Shown here one piece after another: positions 1 through 7,530 of a stretch of 24,472 nucleotides of DNA; position 1 is the stretch's first letter, and every line of letters begins with the position of its first letter. Under the pieces are notes generated by a model that was given only the letters and a program-made list of their open reading frames with translations, made no database searches and was not told the origin of the DNA. This DNA is from Bacteroidota bacterium (GTDB lineage Bacteria; Bacteroidota; Bacteroidia; Bacteroidales; Tenuifilaceae). Both the position numbers and the translations under genes were made by a program. The DNA is taken from the NCBI GenBank assembly GCA_023406715.1, contig JAEXVC010000129.1:1-24472 (forward strand), given 5' to 3'.

Positions 1-256
1 ATATTACTCCATCCAAATCGGCATATTCGGCCATAAATTGAGCACCAAGGGTTAACTCAAATGTGCCAGGTACATGTTTTACTAGTATATTTTCTTCCTT
101 TGCTCCATGCTCTATAAGGGTTTTATAGGCTCCCTCGAGTAGTACATGGGTAACAGCATCGTTCCAATCCGATACAACAATACCAAACTTCATTTTCTTT
201 GCCGAAGGGATTTCTTCGGGGTTATAAGCTGATAGGTTTTTGTTTTTAGATGACAT
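1..256 (-). CDS. ribH: 6,7-dimethyl-8-ribityllumazine synthase, 5' part (cut by left edge)
   Basis: Lumazine synthase joins 5-amino-6-ribitylaminouracil and 3,4-dihydroxy-2-butanone 4-phosphate, the penultimate step of riboflavin synthesis in the cytoplasm. The reverse strand from an ATG at 256 reads about 85 residues before the window ends. They include the family's first strand and substrate loop (KFGIVVSDWNDAVT) and the stretch HVPGTFELTLGAQ, which matches the usual V-P-G-(S/T/A)-(F/W)-E-(L/I)-P region. The family is usually 150-160 residues, so roughly half is missing because of the window edge, not truncation. A TPR gene upstream of ribH is a common Bacteroidota arrangement. A hairpin at 306-335 lies between the two genes, so ribH probably has its own promoter as well. 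Confidence 0.93.
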   Translation of the reverse strand, partial: MSSKNKNLSAYNPEEIPSAKKMKFGIVVSDWNDAVTHVLLEGAYKTLIEHGAKEENILVKHVPGTFELTLGAQFMAEYADLDGVI

Positions 257-305
257 AGCATTAGTATTTTTCGACTATAAAGTTAATTCAAATTATTGAT
301 TGCAA

Positions 306-335
306 TAAAAAAGGGTGCCAAAATACTGACACCCT
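306..335 (-). terminator. Rho-independent terminator after the TPR gene
   Basis: On the minus strand GGGTGTC pairs with GGCACCC (one G-T wobble) around an 8-base loop and is followed by six T residues. It lies just past the stop of the TPR gene and upstream of ribH, so it would end or attenuate transcription coming from the TPR gene. Confidence 0.7.
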
Positions 336-355
336 ATTTGTTATAGTAGTAGAAA

Positions 356-1048
356 TTATTTTCCAAGAATTGTATTGTTCCGTGCGATATCCTTCTCAAT
401 TTCTCTTGCCTCTTGGCTTTTTGGATATTTATCTTTGATTATTGAGTATAATTTAAGTGCTTTCTCGTTCTCTTTTAATTCTTCATAAACCATACCGGCC
501 TTTTTAAGAAAAATAGGCGCCGTAAATTCATCTTCGCTAAAAAGTGCTGCTTTTTCGTAGTATTTAGCACCATCCTTAAGTTGGTTAAGTTCCACATAGC
601 AATCGCCAATAGCGCCATATGCCACAGGGGTAACGAGTAAATCACCAGCATCAAACTTTTTAAGAAAGTCTATAGCTTTTTGGTACTCTCCCAACTTATG
701 ATAACAAATACCTACGTAATAGTTTGCAAGGTTGCCTGTTTTTGTCATGCTATACTTGTCAGCAACGTAAAGAAATCCCATATCATTATCGTTACCGTTT
801 AAAGCCAATTTAAATGAGTCCTTCTCAAAATTATACTCAGCAGCATAAATTTGCGATTGTGCTTCTTTCTCCATAGGTGCAAGGTAGAAGCGTTTATATC
901 CAAAATAGATACTTACAATAACAAGTATAGCAACTATTATAATAGTTAAACTCTTTTGGTTTTTCTCAATGAATTGTTCCGATCTTGTCAATGCATTATC
1001 CAGCGATTCAACTGTGTCTGGTTGTACATTCTTTTTATCTTTTGCCAT
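356..1048 (-). CDS. Membrane-anchored tetratricopeptide repeat protein
   Basis: A 230-residue protein with a charged, predicted cytoplasmic N terminus (1-31), one transmembrane segment at about 33-51 (SLTIIIVAILVIVSIYFGY) and a long outer part built of TPR-like helix pairs. Typical TPR signatures are visible: ANYYVGICYHKLGEYQKAID, GAIGDCYVELNQLKDGAKYY, and a final unit ending KLYSIIKDKYPKS. The layout resembles YfgM-type or coordinator-type periplasmic TPR proteins, which act as scaffolds for envelope proteins. The actual partner cannot be read from the sequence. It neighbours ribH, a common Bacteroidota pairing that probably reflects conserved order more than shared function. A TAnnTTTG element lies about 36 bases upstream of the start and a terminator follows the stop. 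Confidence 0.85.
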   Translation of the reverse strand: MAKDKKNVQPDTVESLDNALTRSEQFIEKNQKSLTIIIVAILVIVSIYFGYKRFYLAPMEKEAQSQIYAAEYNFEKDSFKLALNGNDNDMGFLYVADKYSMTKTGNLANYYVGICYHKLGEYQKAIDFLKKFDAGDLLVTPVAYGAIGDCYVELNQLKDGAKYYEKAALFSEDEFTAPIFLKKAGMVYEELKENEKALKLYSIIKDKYPKSQEAREIEKDIARNNTILGK

Positions 1049-1083
1049 ATATCAATAATTTGTGTTTATAATCAAAGCAGTCG

Positions 1084-1091
1084 CAAAAGTA
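1084..1091 (-). promoter_or_regulatory. Predicted -7 promoter element for the TPR gene
   Basis: The minus strand reads TACTTTTG, an exact match to the Bacteroidota -7 consensus TAnnTTTG, 36-43 bases upstream of the TPR start codon. I see no good -33 TTTG at the expected distance, so the call rests on the -7 element and position alone. Confidence 0.5.
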
Positions 1092-1180
1092 ATGGTTTTT
1101 CGAATATCTGGAAATTTTATTGAAAGAATTTGCTAACAAATTGATTGGTTTTATTTTGAAACCGTTTGTTAAAACACCTG

Positions 1181-1978
1181 TTACCCTCCATAAACGTGAA
1201 CACTCTGCATTCCTGTTGGCATATATTTTATTCCCATCCATGTAATGATTAAAACGATAAAAGAAATTGCCAACAGTGTTATGATGAGTTTCTTTTTGTT
1301 AGGTAAAAATTTATGTATGTGAATTAGTATTAGATAGAAAAACCAAGTTAGCAAAGCCCAAGTTTCCTTTGGATCCCAAGCCCAGTAGTTTCCCCATGCA
1401 ATTTTTGCCCAGAATGCACCAAGTAGCATTCCCCAGGTCAAGAAAGCAAAACCAGGATAAACCAATTGCATAGATAGTTCAATATCTTTCTCTATTTCAT
1501 TATTTTTTCTGTAAAAGTAGAATGCTTTTAATGTTGATATGCTTGCAGCTCCTAGTATTGCATAGGATATCATATATACCACAACGTGAGGAATAAACCA
1601 GTAACTCTGCAATGCTGGCATCAACGATTTGCTCTGATACTCGGGATGAATAATGTCAACAATAAGAAACACAATGGACATTATGTATCCAAGTACAAAC
1701 ATCGTTTTGTTGCTTGTTTTAAGGTAGATAATCCAAGTTACAATGCTAACGAATAGTGAGTACCATAGCCTTGTTTCTGCCATTGTGCGCATTGGTGGAC
1801 GCTCTAGTGCAATCCAAAGTCCTACAATAAATGCGACTAAAAGAATAGTTCCTATTAAAGAGGTGAATAAACCAACCTTACGAAACTGCACGGAATACTT
1901 TGGAATTAGTACAATTGCGATGCTTAAGACCCAAAGGATTATTGTTGTTACTGATATATAGTTAAATAATTGCCACAT
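1181..1978 (-). CDS. ccsA: Cytochrome c biogenesis protein CcsA (heme handling, WWD domain)
   Basis: A 265-residue polytopic membrane protein of the CcsA/CcmC heme-handling family. It works with a ResB/CcsB partner to carry heme across the membrane and attach it to CXXCH motifs of c-type cytochromes. The diagnostic tryptophan-rich WWD region is at about 190-207 (WGNYWAWDPKETW). Histidines that usually flank bound heme are seen at 131 (WFIPHVVVYM) and at 261 near the C terminus (MQSVHVY). Roughly eight hydrophobic segments are present. It is last in the nitrite-reductase block, 39 bases after the ResB-like gene and behind nrfHA, whose nine heme sites in total create the need for this machinery. 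Role and family are clear; the precise subunit name varies between databases. Confidence 0.93.
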   Translation of the reverse strand: MWQLFNYISVTTIILWVLSIAIVLIPKYSVQFRKVGLFTSLIGTILLVAFIVGLWIALERPPMRTMAETRLWYSLFVSIVTWIIYLKTSNKTMFVLGYIMSIVFLIVDIIHPEYQSKSLMPALQSYWFIPHVVVYMISYAILGAASISTLKAFYFYRKNNEIEKDIELSMQLVYPGFAFLTWGMLLGAFWAKIAWGNYWAWDPKETWALLTWFFYLILIHIHKFLPNKKKLIITLLAISFIVLIITWMGIKYMPTGMQSVHVYGG

Positions 1979-2017
1979 GGTTCAGACGTTAGAAATTAGA
2001 CAAAAGACATTAGATAA

Positions 2018-3247
2018 TTAATGCTGGTTTTTATTGAGATAGCTAAATGACATAAGGATTGTTCCAAAAAGAATCATCAGCATACCAGCATAAACCACGT
2101 TTAACCAAGGGTCGTAAACTGCTAGAAATATGCTGAAATCAGAGTCTGTACCAGCCCTATTGTCATAGCCGTATTGGTAAACAAACCATCCATCAACTTT
2201 TAAGGGAGAATTCACCTCTATTCTGTGCTTTTGCTCAGTAATTCCACTTTTTGTGTATAGTAGAATATCTGAGGCATAATATTTAGGCTCAGCAGGGAGT
2301 AGCCTAAGAATGGAATCTTCATTAATTGTTAGGTATCGTTCCGCAAATGATGCGCACTCTGGAGCTATCCAGCCCTTTGCGGAATGTGCATTGTTTGATG
2401 AAACCTCCACTAAGGCCGCTGGGCCAGTGAAAGGAACTCCTCTGGCATCAATAAATCCACTGTCGGAGATATAAGCTTTTTGATAGTACTGATGAACTTT
2501 AACGTTAACACCTTCGATGTTAAAAATACTATCTGTTGATATGTCTGGATGGTTTTTTGGAAGAATAGGTGATTCAACTCCACGAACCATTAAAACTGGT
2601 TTTGGTGAGTAGTATTCCGCTTTAAAGTCTAAAAGCCTAATTGCAATTGGCAGATCGACTGAATTTCCTTTTTGGTTTAAACCATACCACGATAGTTGTT
2701 GTTCTGCAAGTTGCTTTTTTACTTCTTGCTTATCGCCATAGCCTAACAAGCCTGCAACAACACAAAGCCATAAACCAAGATGATTCAAGGTGAATGCAAT
2801 ATTGGTAAAGGTGAAGGGATAAATCCTTTTTGCAATAGCAAAACCAAGCGTTATTGCTAGGTATAGAGCCGATAACGCAAAACACCAAGTTCGAGTAATT
2901 ATATGCAATCCCAATGGAAGTTCATTCTGCTTCTGAGGAATTACTGCAATTAGCAACACATGAAACGAGAAAATTATAATTGCTGGAATTGCCGATTTTA
3001 TAGACGATAACCATATAACAACTGGCTTTTCGTTCCAAATAAGTCTGGTAACTATTGTTGTAATAACAAGAATTGCAATGTAGATAAGGTTATACGGGTA
3101 GTGTGGGGGAATGTAATGGTGTAGAGGATTTGCAACTTCCATTAAAAATCCGATAACCAAAAACCCAAAAGCAAAAATAAATCCTTCTTTATAACTCCAA
3201 GGGAAAGACCAAATTGGCTTTCCCTTGGTATTTTGTTCATGATTCAT
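2018..3247 (-). CDS. Cytochrome c biogenesis protein, ResB/CcsB-like
   Basis: A 409-residue membrane protein with four hydrophobic segments in the first 150 residues (about 24-42, 53-69, 84-104, 117-140), a further one near 152-170, a soluble region of about 200 residues, and a last transmembrane segment near 378-400. This is the ResB plan: outer domain between the last two membrane helices, working with CcsA in System II cytochrome c maturation. The soluble part includes IAIRLLDFKAEYY and VDGWFVYQYGYDNRAG, which resemble the ResB stretches for the apocytochrome-side domain. It sits between nrfA (82 bases upstream) and ccsA (39 bases downstream), which fits a dedicated maturation pair for NrfA and NrfH. 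The family is divergent, so the match is by architecture and context more than by fixed motifs. Confidence 0.87.
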   Translation of the reverse strand: MNHEQNTKGKPIWSFPWSYKEGFIFAFGFLVIGFLMEVANPLHHYIPPHYPYNLIYIAILVITTIVTRLIWNEKPVVIWLSSIKSAIPAIIIFSFHVLLIAVIPQKQNELPLGLHIITRTWCFALSALYLAITLGFAIAKRIYPFTFTNIAFTLNHLGLWLCVVAGLLGYGDKQEVKKQLAEQQLSWYGLNQKGNSVDLPIAIRLLDFKAEYYSPKPVLMVRGVESPILPKNHPDISTDSIFNIEGVNVKVHQYYQKAYISDSGFIDARGVPFTGPAALVEVSSNNAHSAKGWIAPECASFAERYLTINEDSILRLLPAEPKYYASDILLYTKSGITEQKHRIEVNSPLKVDGWFVYQYGYDNRAGTDSDFSIFLAVYDPWLNVVYAGMLMILFGTILMSFSYLNKNQH

Positions 3248-3290
3248 AATGTCTAAAGGCTAAATTCAAAAGTTTATTCTATCTTTTAAA

Positions 3291-3328
3291 AATTTTCAAA
3301 TCAACAAATTATCTCATTTTCAAATTGT
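3291..3328 (-). repeat. Short-period AT-rich intergenic repeat (TTTGAAAAT type)
   Basis: In the 82-base spacer between nrfA and the ResB-like gene the minus strand reads ATTTGAAAATGAG, then AATTTG and GATTTGAAAATT. The 13-base unit ATTTGAAAATGAG recurs on the plus strand in the spacer after ppc (18844-18856). It looks like degenerate intergenic filler repeat, not a regulatory site. Confidence 0.45.
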
Positions 3329-3329
3329 C

Positions 3330-4841
3330 CTACATTATTTTGGCAGGTAAAGGCATTTGTTTTTGACGTTCCTCTGCTTTCTTTAACCACTCGGGCAGTT
3401 TTGTTTCTTTCCATACCTTCTTCTCCGATTTTAGTTTGCTCATATCTAGGCCAATGGCGGTTTGGGCTTTATCCTTTGTGCTGATATCTGGGAGTTCAAC
3501 AGGCTTGTTGTGGCCTAAATCGGCAAGAATTCTGGTAAGTTCAAGTCTCGCTTGCGATGTTTTATTCATTCCGTCGGCAATAATGCGCATGCACTCAAGT
3601 GGTGCGTGGAATGATGCTCCATGGCTTGCAGCCACAAAATCCCATCGCCATTGTGCCTGACGGATTAACTTCATCACTGGTTCCATCATCTTTTCGGTTG
3701 CACCTTTGTCCCATGCAAATTTTGCCTCAAAATGTGCTTTTACAAGCATATCTTCCAACGCAATCTTTTCCTTGTAAACCTTATCCTGTCTGTCGTAAAC
3801 GTTTTTAATCAGTTCTTCTTTGGATTGACGGTGGCAAACCATACACGAAGCCTCCATATTGTTCAGTGGACTTTGCACCTTATGGTCGGTGATTTTTTGG
3901 CTACCCTCAGTGGTGTAAGGCATGTGGCAATCGGCACATGAAACTCCTCGTTGATAGTGAATGCTATGTTGGAAAAGTTCAAAATCGGGGTGTTGAGCCT
4001 TTATAATTGGTGCTTTGCTTATCGCATGTTTCCAGTCTGAGAATTCATATGAATCGTAATACTCCTCAATCTGCTCCATATCCATACCTTTATCCCAAGG
4101 GAATGTAACGTATTTGCCATCGCCTTTAAAGTAGTACTCCACGTGGCATTGCGCACAAACCATTGTACGCATTTGGTTAAGTGTCGATTTTGTTGCATCT
4201 TTTCCTTGTCGTTGGTATGCCTCTACAAAAGCAGGTTGGTAGAAACGTAGATTCATTGTTTTGGGTTCATGACAATTTGCGCAGCCAATAGGGTTCACAA
4301 TTTCAGATAGCATTGCTGACCACTTTGTTTTATAGAAATCGGCAGGGGATATTTGAGTAAACATTCTTGGAACATCAGGACTTTTACATGCCCAACAACT
4401 GGAGTTCTGTGGTCCTTCGTGTTCATCTTGAGGTGTTCCTGTTCTCAATGTATTCTGTATGTCTTTTACAGCATAAATGTGACCACGTGGTTGATTGTAA
4501 TCTTTTGCAAATGCATATCCTGCAAAAAGTATAACTATTCTTGGGTCTTCCTCAAGAACATCGCGCATTGCACTGCCGTTGTATTTTGAATGAAACGATG
4601 TGTCCGCCATTTGTGAGTATGTTTGGTACTCGCGTGGGTATGCAAGCCCCCAAACCTCATTACGTGGTTCAAACTCGGCTAAATTGTATTTGGGTTGATT
4701 CATTAAGTTAGCCTCGGTTCTGCGCTGAACAATACTTGCAGCAAGTAATCCAAGCACAAAAACAATAGCCATTGTACTTAAGAAAAGCGCCCAGCCAATC
4801 CAAGGGCTTTGTTCTATTTTTTTGCTTAGTGAGGTTTTCAT
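3330..4841 (-). CDS. nrfA: Ammonia-forming cytochrome c nitrite reductase, catalytic subunit NrfA
   Basis: Pentaheme enzyme that reduces nitrite to ammonium with six electrons in the periplasm, also active on NO and hydroxylamine. The 503-residue protein has a hydrophobic signal or anchor segment (about 15-38). The catalytic heme site with lysine ligand is CWACK (149-153), and four ordinary heme sites follow: CANCH (187-191), CAQCH (229-233), CADCH (302-306) and CMVCH (333-337). The active-site Tyr follows in CHVEYYF, the active-site His is in KAQHPDFE (His284), and the Arg lies in the SAMRDV region. Length and heme order match standard NrfA with the CXXCK motif. It follows nrfH by 17 bases, so they are co-transcribed. 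Downstream are two heme-attachment genes. The special CXXCK heme often needs a dedicated lyase in proteobacteria; here the ResB/CcsA pair is the local candidate. Confidence 0.98.
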   Translation of the reverse strand: MKTSLSKKIEQSPWIGWALFLSTMAIVFVLGLLAASIVQRRTEANLMNQPKYNLAEFEPRNEVWGLAYPREYQTYSQMADTSFHSKYNGSAMRDVLEEDPRIVILFAGYAFAKDYNQPRGHIYAVKDIQNTLRTGTPQDEHEGPQNSSCWACKSPDVPRMFTQISPADFYKTKWSAMLSEIVNPIGCANCHEPKTMNLRFYQPAFVEAYQRQGKDATKSTLNQMRTMVCAQCHVEYYFKGDGKYVTFPWDKGMDMEQIEEYYDSYEFSDWKHAISKAPIIKAQHPDFELFQHSIHYQRGVSCADCHMPYTTEGSQKITDHKVQSPLNNMEASCMVCHRQSKEELIKNVYDRQDKVYKEKIALEDMLVKAHFEAKFAWDKGATEKMMEPVMKLIRQAQWRWDFVAASHGASFHAPLECMRIIADGMNKTSQARLELTRILADLGHNKPVELPDISTKDKAQTAIGLDMSKLKSEKKVWKETKLPEWLKKAEERQKQMPLPAKIM

Positions 4842-4858
4842 ATTGATTTGGTTTGGGT

Positions 4859-5446
4859 TTACTTAATTAGTTTTTTAAGCCATTCGGGGGTGTCGGATTT
4901 TGGCACAGGTGCATTCCCAAATGGAGTAGATGAAAGGCTTTTAACGCGTCCGTGAGGTACATCGCGGTGACAATCCCAGCACAAACGGCCATTGCCTTCA
5001 ACTGTTTGGTCGTAAGTAACATTGGCTTTAACCATTTCGGTTAAATTACCGTGACAGCGAATGCAGTTTTCCTGAACCACTTTACGACCAGGAGGAAGCA
5101 TTGTTATGGTTTGAGAATAAGTGTTTATTGTAAAAATGGTAGCATGCCGCATCCCATCGGAACCTTTGAAATAGTATTTTCGGAAAACATTGTCATGCGG
5201 AACATGGCAGTCGTTACAAGTGGCAACTTCGCGATGCGAGGAGTGATGCCATGTAACGTATTCAGTTCTCATAATATGGCAATTTACGCAGGTAGCGGGG
5301 TCATTGGAAATATAGGACCATGCACGGGATGTGTAAAAAGCAAAGGCCGCGGTGCCCATAAAAATTCCAGCAACAATAATCACAGGAATGCGCCATTTTG
5401 CTGGAGGGTCTAGGTGTTGTATGATTGCCTTTAATTTTTGCTTCAT
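4859..5446 (-). CDS. nrfH: Cytochrome c nitrite reductase small subunit NrfH (quinol-oxidising tetraheme)
   Basis: NrfH takes electrons from the quinol pool and passes them to NrfA. The 195-residue protein has one N-terminal membrane anchor (about 18-38) and four heme motifs: CVNCH (53-57), CNDCH (77-81), CIRCH (128-132) and CWDCH (156-160). The first motif continues CHIM, giving the Met at the position used as the unusual first-heme ligand in the NapC/NrfH family. The proximal segment VTWHHSSHREVATCNDCH is typical of NrfH. It lies 17 bases upstream of nrfA and 59 bases downstream of the PepSY-type gene. Length and heme count fit NrfH better than the longer NapC group. Confidence 0.96.
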   Translation of the reverse strand: MKQKLKAIIQHLDPPAKWRIPVIIVAGIFMGTAAFAFYTSRAWSYISNDPATCVNCHIMRTEYVTWHHSSHREVATCNDCHVPHDNVFRKYYFKGSDGMRHATIFTINTYSQTITMLPPGRKVVQENCIRCHGNLTEMVKANVTYDQTVEGNGRLCWDCHRDVPHGRVKSLSSTPFGNAPVPKSDTPEWLKKLIK

Positions 5447-5505
5447 ACAGCGTTTGGTTTAGGTTTGGTTGTGCTAATATAGTTAAATATGTACTTAGAA
5501 TCAAT

Positions 5506-7044
5506 CTAAAATTGTGTTTGCGGCTTCTTGCCTCTTCTTTTGATGAGCCACATTGTAAATCCTGTGATTGTGATAATTATCAATGATATTCCTGCCAGCG
5601 GTACAATCAGGATGTAGAAACTACTAATAATTGGAGAGTATATTCGGCAGGTATGGAATTCCTGTGCCAGATTCCACAATGGAAACCTATATGAGCTCTT
5701 CACAAATTCAGGCATTGTAATATCTTTCTGATTCGCTCTCATAGGTAAAGTTCCTTTGTCGTAATCGAAAAAATACTCATCGTTGTTGATTTTCGAGTAT
5801 CCCGAAACAGCAACGCTTCCAAACGGCGATGATAAACTGTTTGTAGGCAAAACCTCTTGGTCTGTAATGTAGTTATAGATTGTTCCGTTGGTTGTATTCC
5901 ATTGGAATGCACCGCTGAAGCTGCCTATTAGGTAATCGCCATTCTCCAATATTTCAAAAACATTGATTCCCATTACGCTGATAGGTGGTTCGTTTTTAAA
6001 TCTGCATAGAGGTTCGTTAAATTCTTTTCCATAAAAAACACCATCGGAAGTAGCGATAAGAAATTGATTTCTCAATTTATCGTATTTAATATCACGCAGT
6101 TTATCGTGCCAGAAAATATCGTTTCCTTGAATAGATTTTTCGGAGTGATTGACATTGCCACTTACAACAAACAGCAGGAATGGTGGTCGGAGGAATATTC
6201 CTGTAAAGCTAACTATCAGTAGTAATAATACAGATATAGCTCCAAATTTTAGGTGCCATTTATACGAGAACTTAGTTGCCTGCTTGGTTCTTCTCAGCCT
6301 AAATCTGCCCTTAACCCGCTTTACTATTTTGGGTGATATGAAATAGATTAATCCTGAAATACTAAGGAACAGCATAATTAATCCAACTATATCAACAATA
6401 ACTCTACCTGATATTCCAAGTATTTCGCCACTGTGAATAATCCAGAATAACCTGAAAATGCTGATGTTTGGTTTACTTCCTGTTGGTGGAATTAGTTCAG
6501 TTTTGGTGAATTTTAATCTACCATCAACATCGTTCGCAGCGTATAAACTGTTTCGAGTTGTTAAGTAGATAGTTGAATCAACAATTTCGATACCTGTAAC
6601 GAATTCATCGCTTTTTGGAAGTTGACACTTAATCCATAGTTGTTGTGGTTTGCAGTATTGGTACAATCCAAAGCGTGTTGCAGCAAAATAGGTTCCGTTA
6701 TAGGATATTTCAAAATCAAGTAACTTCCTATTATCTGAACCGCTTGGGATTCCATTCATAAACGGTGTCCAACTGCTGAAATTTTGGTTTGTAATCCAAA
6801 TTCCAGCGCCACCGTAGAAGAATATAGTATCGGAATTTAAGTTTTTTGTGCCCATTACGGAAGCTAAGTTCCAGTTTTGAAGTTCGTAATCGTTGGGTAG
6901 ATATTTCCTGTTGATATCAATTGAACTGATTAGTTCGCGATGATTCATCAGTATTCCAGAAATGGCAAAAAAGATAAAGAAAACTGAGAAAATAAGCGCT
7001 GGCCATTTATGGTATTTCTTAAAGGCTGAGTAAAGGCGGGTCAT
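5506..7044 (-). CDS. PepSY-associated transmembrane protein with two outer domains
   Basis: A 512-residue membrane protein with four hydrophobic helices at about 14-34, 213-237, 264-288 and 477-501. The first one reads HKWPALIFSVFFIFFAISGI, the usual start of PepSY_TM proteins, and histidines flank helices (His12, His35, His204, His264). In this group such residues are candidates for binding b-type heme, which is inference here. The loops between helices 1-2 and 3-4 are long (about 175 and 190 residues) and hold short repeated strand-turn units (FAATRFGLYQY, LIATSDGVFYG, LIGSFSGAFQW) that look like beta-propeller blades. Some PepSY_TM relatives are membrane ferric or flavin reductases or help in iron uptake. 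Its place between the cupin and nrfH suggests a role in electron flow or heme/iron supply for the nitrite system, but this is not shown by the sequence. Confidence 0.72.
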   Translation of the reverse strand: MTRLYSAFKKYHKWPALIFSVFFIFFAISGILMNHRELISSIDINRKYLPNDYELQNWNLASVMGTKNLNSDTIFFYGGAGIWITNQNFSSWTPFMNGIPSGSDNRKLLDFEISYNGTYFAATRFGLYQYCKPQQLWIKCQLPKSDEFVTGIEIVDSTIYLTTRNSLYAANDVDGRLKFTKTELIPPTGSKPNISIFRLFWIIHSGEILGISGRVIVDIVGLIMLFLSISGLIYFISPKIVKRVKGRFRLRRTKQATKFSYKWHLKFGAISVLLLLIVSFTGIFLRPPFLLFVVSGNVNHSEKSIQGNDIFWHDKLRDIKYDKLRNQFLIATSDGVFYGKEFNEPLCRFKNEPPISVMGINVFEILENGDYLIGSFSGAFQWNTTNGTIYNYITDQEVLPTNSLSSPFGSVAVSGYSKINNDEYFFDYDKGTLPMRANQKDITMPEFVKSSYRFPLWNLAQEFHTCRIYSPIISSFYILIVPLAGISLIIITITGFTMWLIKRRGKKPQTQF

Positions 7045-7141
7045 TTTGGTTGGTAATAGTTAAAGTTGTTTGGTGGGTAAAAAAAAGAGAAGTAGCAATG
7101 AACTAATTGCCACTATTCCTTTTAAAGTAATTGTGAAAGTA

Positions 7142-7468
7142 TTACTCTTTAATCATAGTAAGCACCATTTTAAAGCGCTCAGTGGCCTGTAGTGCATGTG
7201 TAATATTTGCTGGCATAATTATGGTTTCGCCCGCCACTAAATCGTGAGGGTTTCCACCAATAATGATTTTTGCTTTACCTTCAATAACTTGAACCATTGC
7301 ATCGAATGGGGCTGTGTGTTCGCTTAAACCTTCGCCTTTATCGAAAGCGAAAAGAGATATGTTGCCAGTGGGGCGTTTAAGCACGTTCTTGCTTACAATT
7401 CCACCATTGCTATAGTCAACTTCGGTTGCAAAGTTGAATTTTGCTCCTTTTGGAAATTCGTTTGTCAT
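7142..7468 (-). CDS. Small single-domain cupin protein
   Basis: A 108-residue cytoplasmic protein made of one cupin barrel. Visible elements are the first cupin motif region (EHTAPFDAMVQVIEGKAKI followed by GG) and the second (ETIIMPANITHAL). One His in each motif remains (GLSEHTAP and NITHAL), but the full G-x5-HxH-x3-4-E-x6-G metal set is incomplete, so metal binding is possible but not certain. The family covers sensors, isomerases and dioxygenases; the substrate is unknown. The gene sits 62 bases downstream of hcp on the same strand, and small cupins are often found near hcp in anaerobes, which suggests a place in the same NO or oxidative-stress response. Confidence 0.85.
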   Translation of the reverse strand: MTNEFPKGAKFNFATEVDYSNGGIVSKNVLKRPTGNISLFAFDKGEGLSEHTAPFDAMVQVIEGKAKIIIGGNPHDLVAGETIIMPANITHALQATERFKMVLTMIKE

Positions 7469-7483
7469 AATCTTTAGTATTAT

Positions 7484-7516
7484 AACCCTGTCAGGGTTTT
7501 ATAGCCTGACAGGGTT
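7484..7516. repeat. 12-bp perfect intergenic palindrome between hcp and the cupin gene
   Basis: AACCCTGTCAGG (7484-7495) and CCTGACAGGGTT (7505-7516) are exact reverse complements around a 9-base loop. On the minus strand no T tract follows, so it is a poor classical terminator for hcp; on the plus strand TTTTG follows. The perfect arms and the location fit a mobile extragenic palindrome or an RNA-stabilising hairpin between operon genes. Confidence 0.7.
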
Positions 7517-7530
7517 TTGTGTATTTTAAA

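Noticed and set aside
1095..1180. Hairpin-like AACAAA/TTTGTT pairing after ccsA
   Set aside because: The stem is weak and AT-only at its base with no T tract on the minus strand, so I do not call it a terminator.
1035..1241. 68-residue minus-strand frame between the TPR gene and ccsA
   Set aside because: It overlaps the promoter of the TPR gene and the 3' end of ccsA in another frame and has no recognisable protein features.
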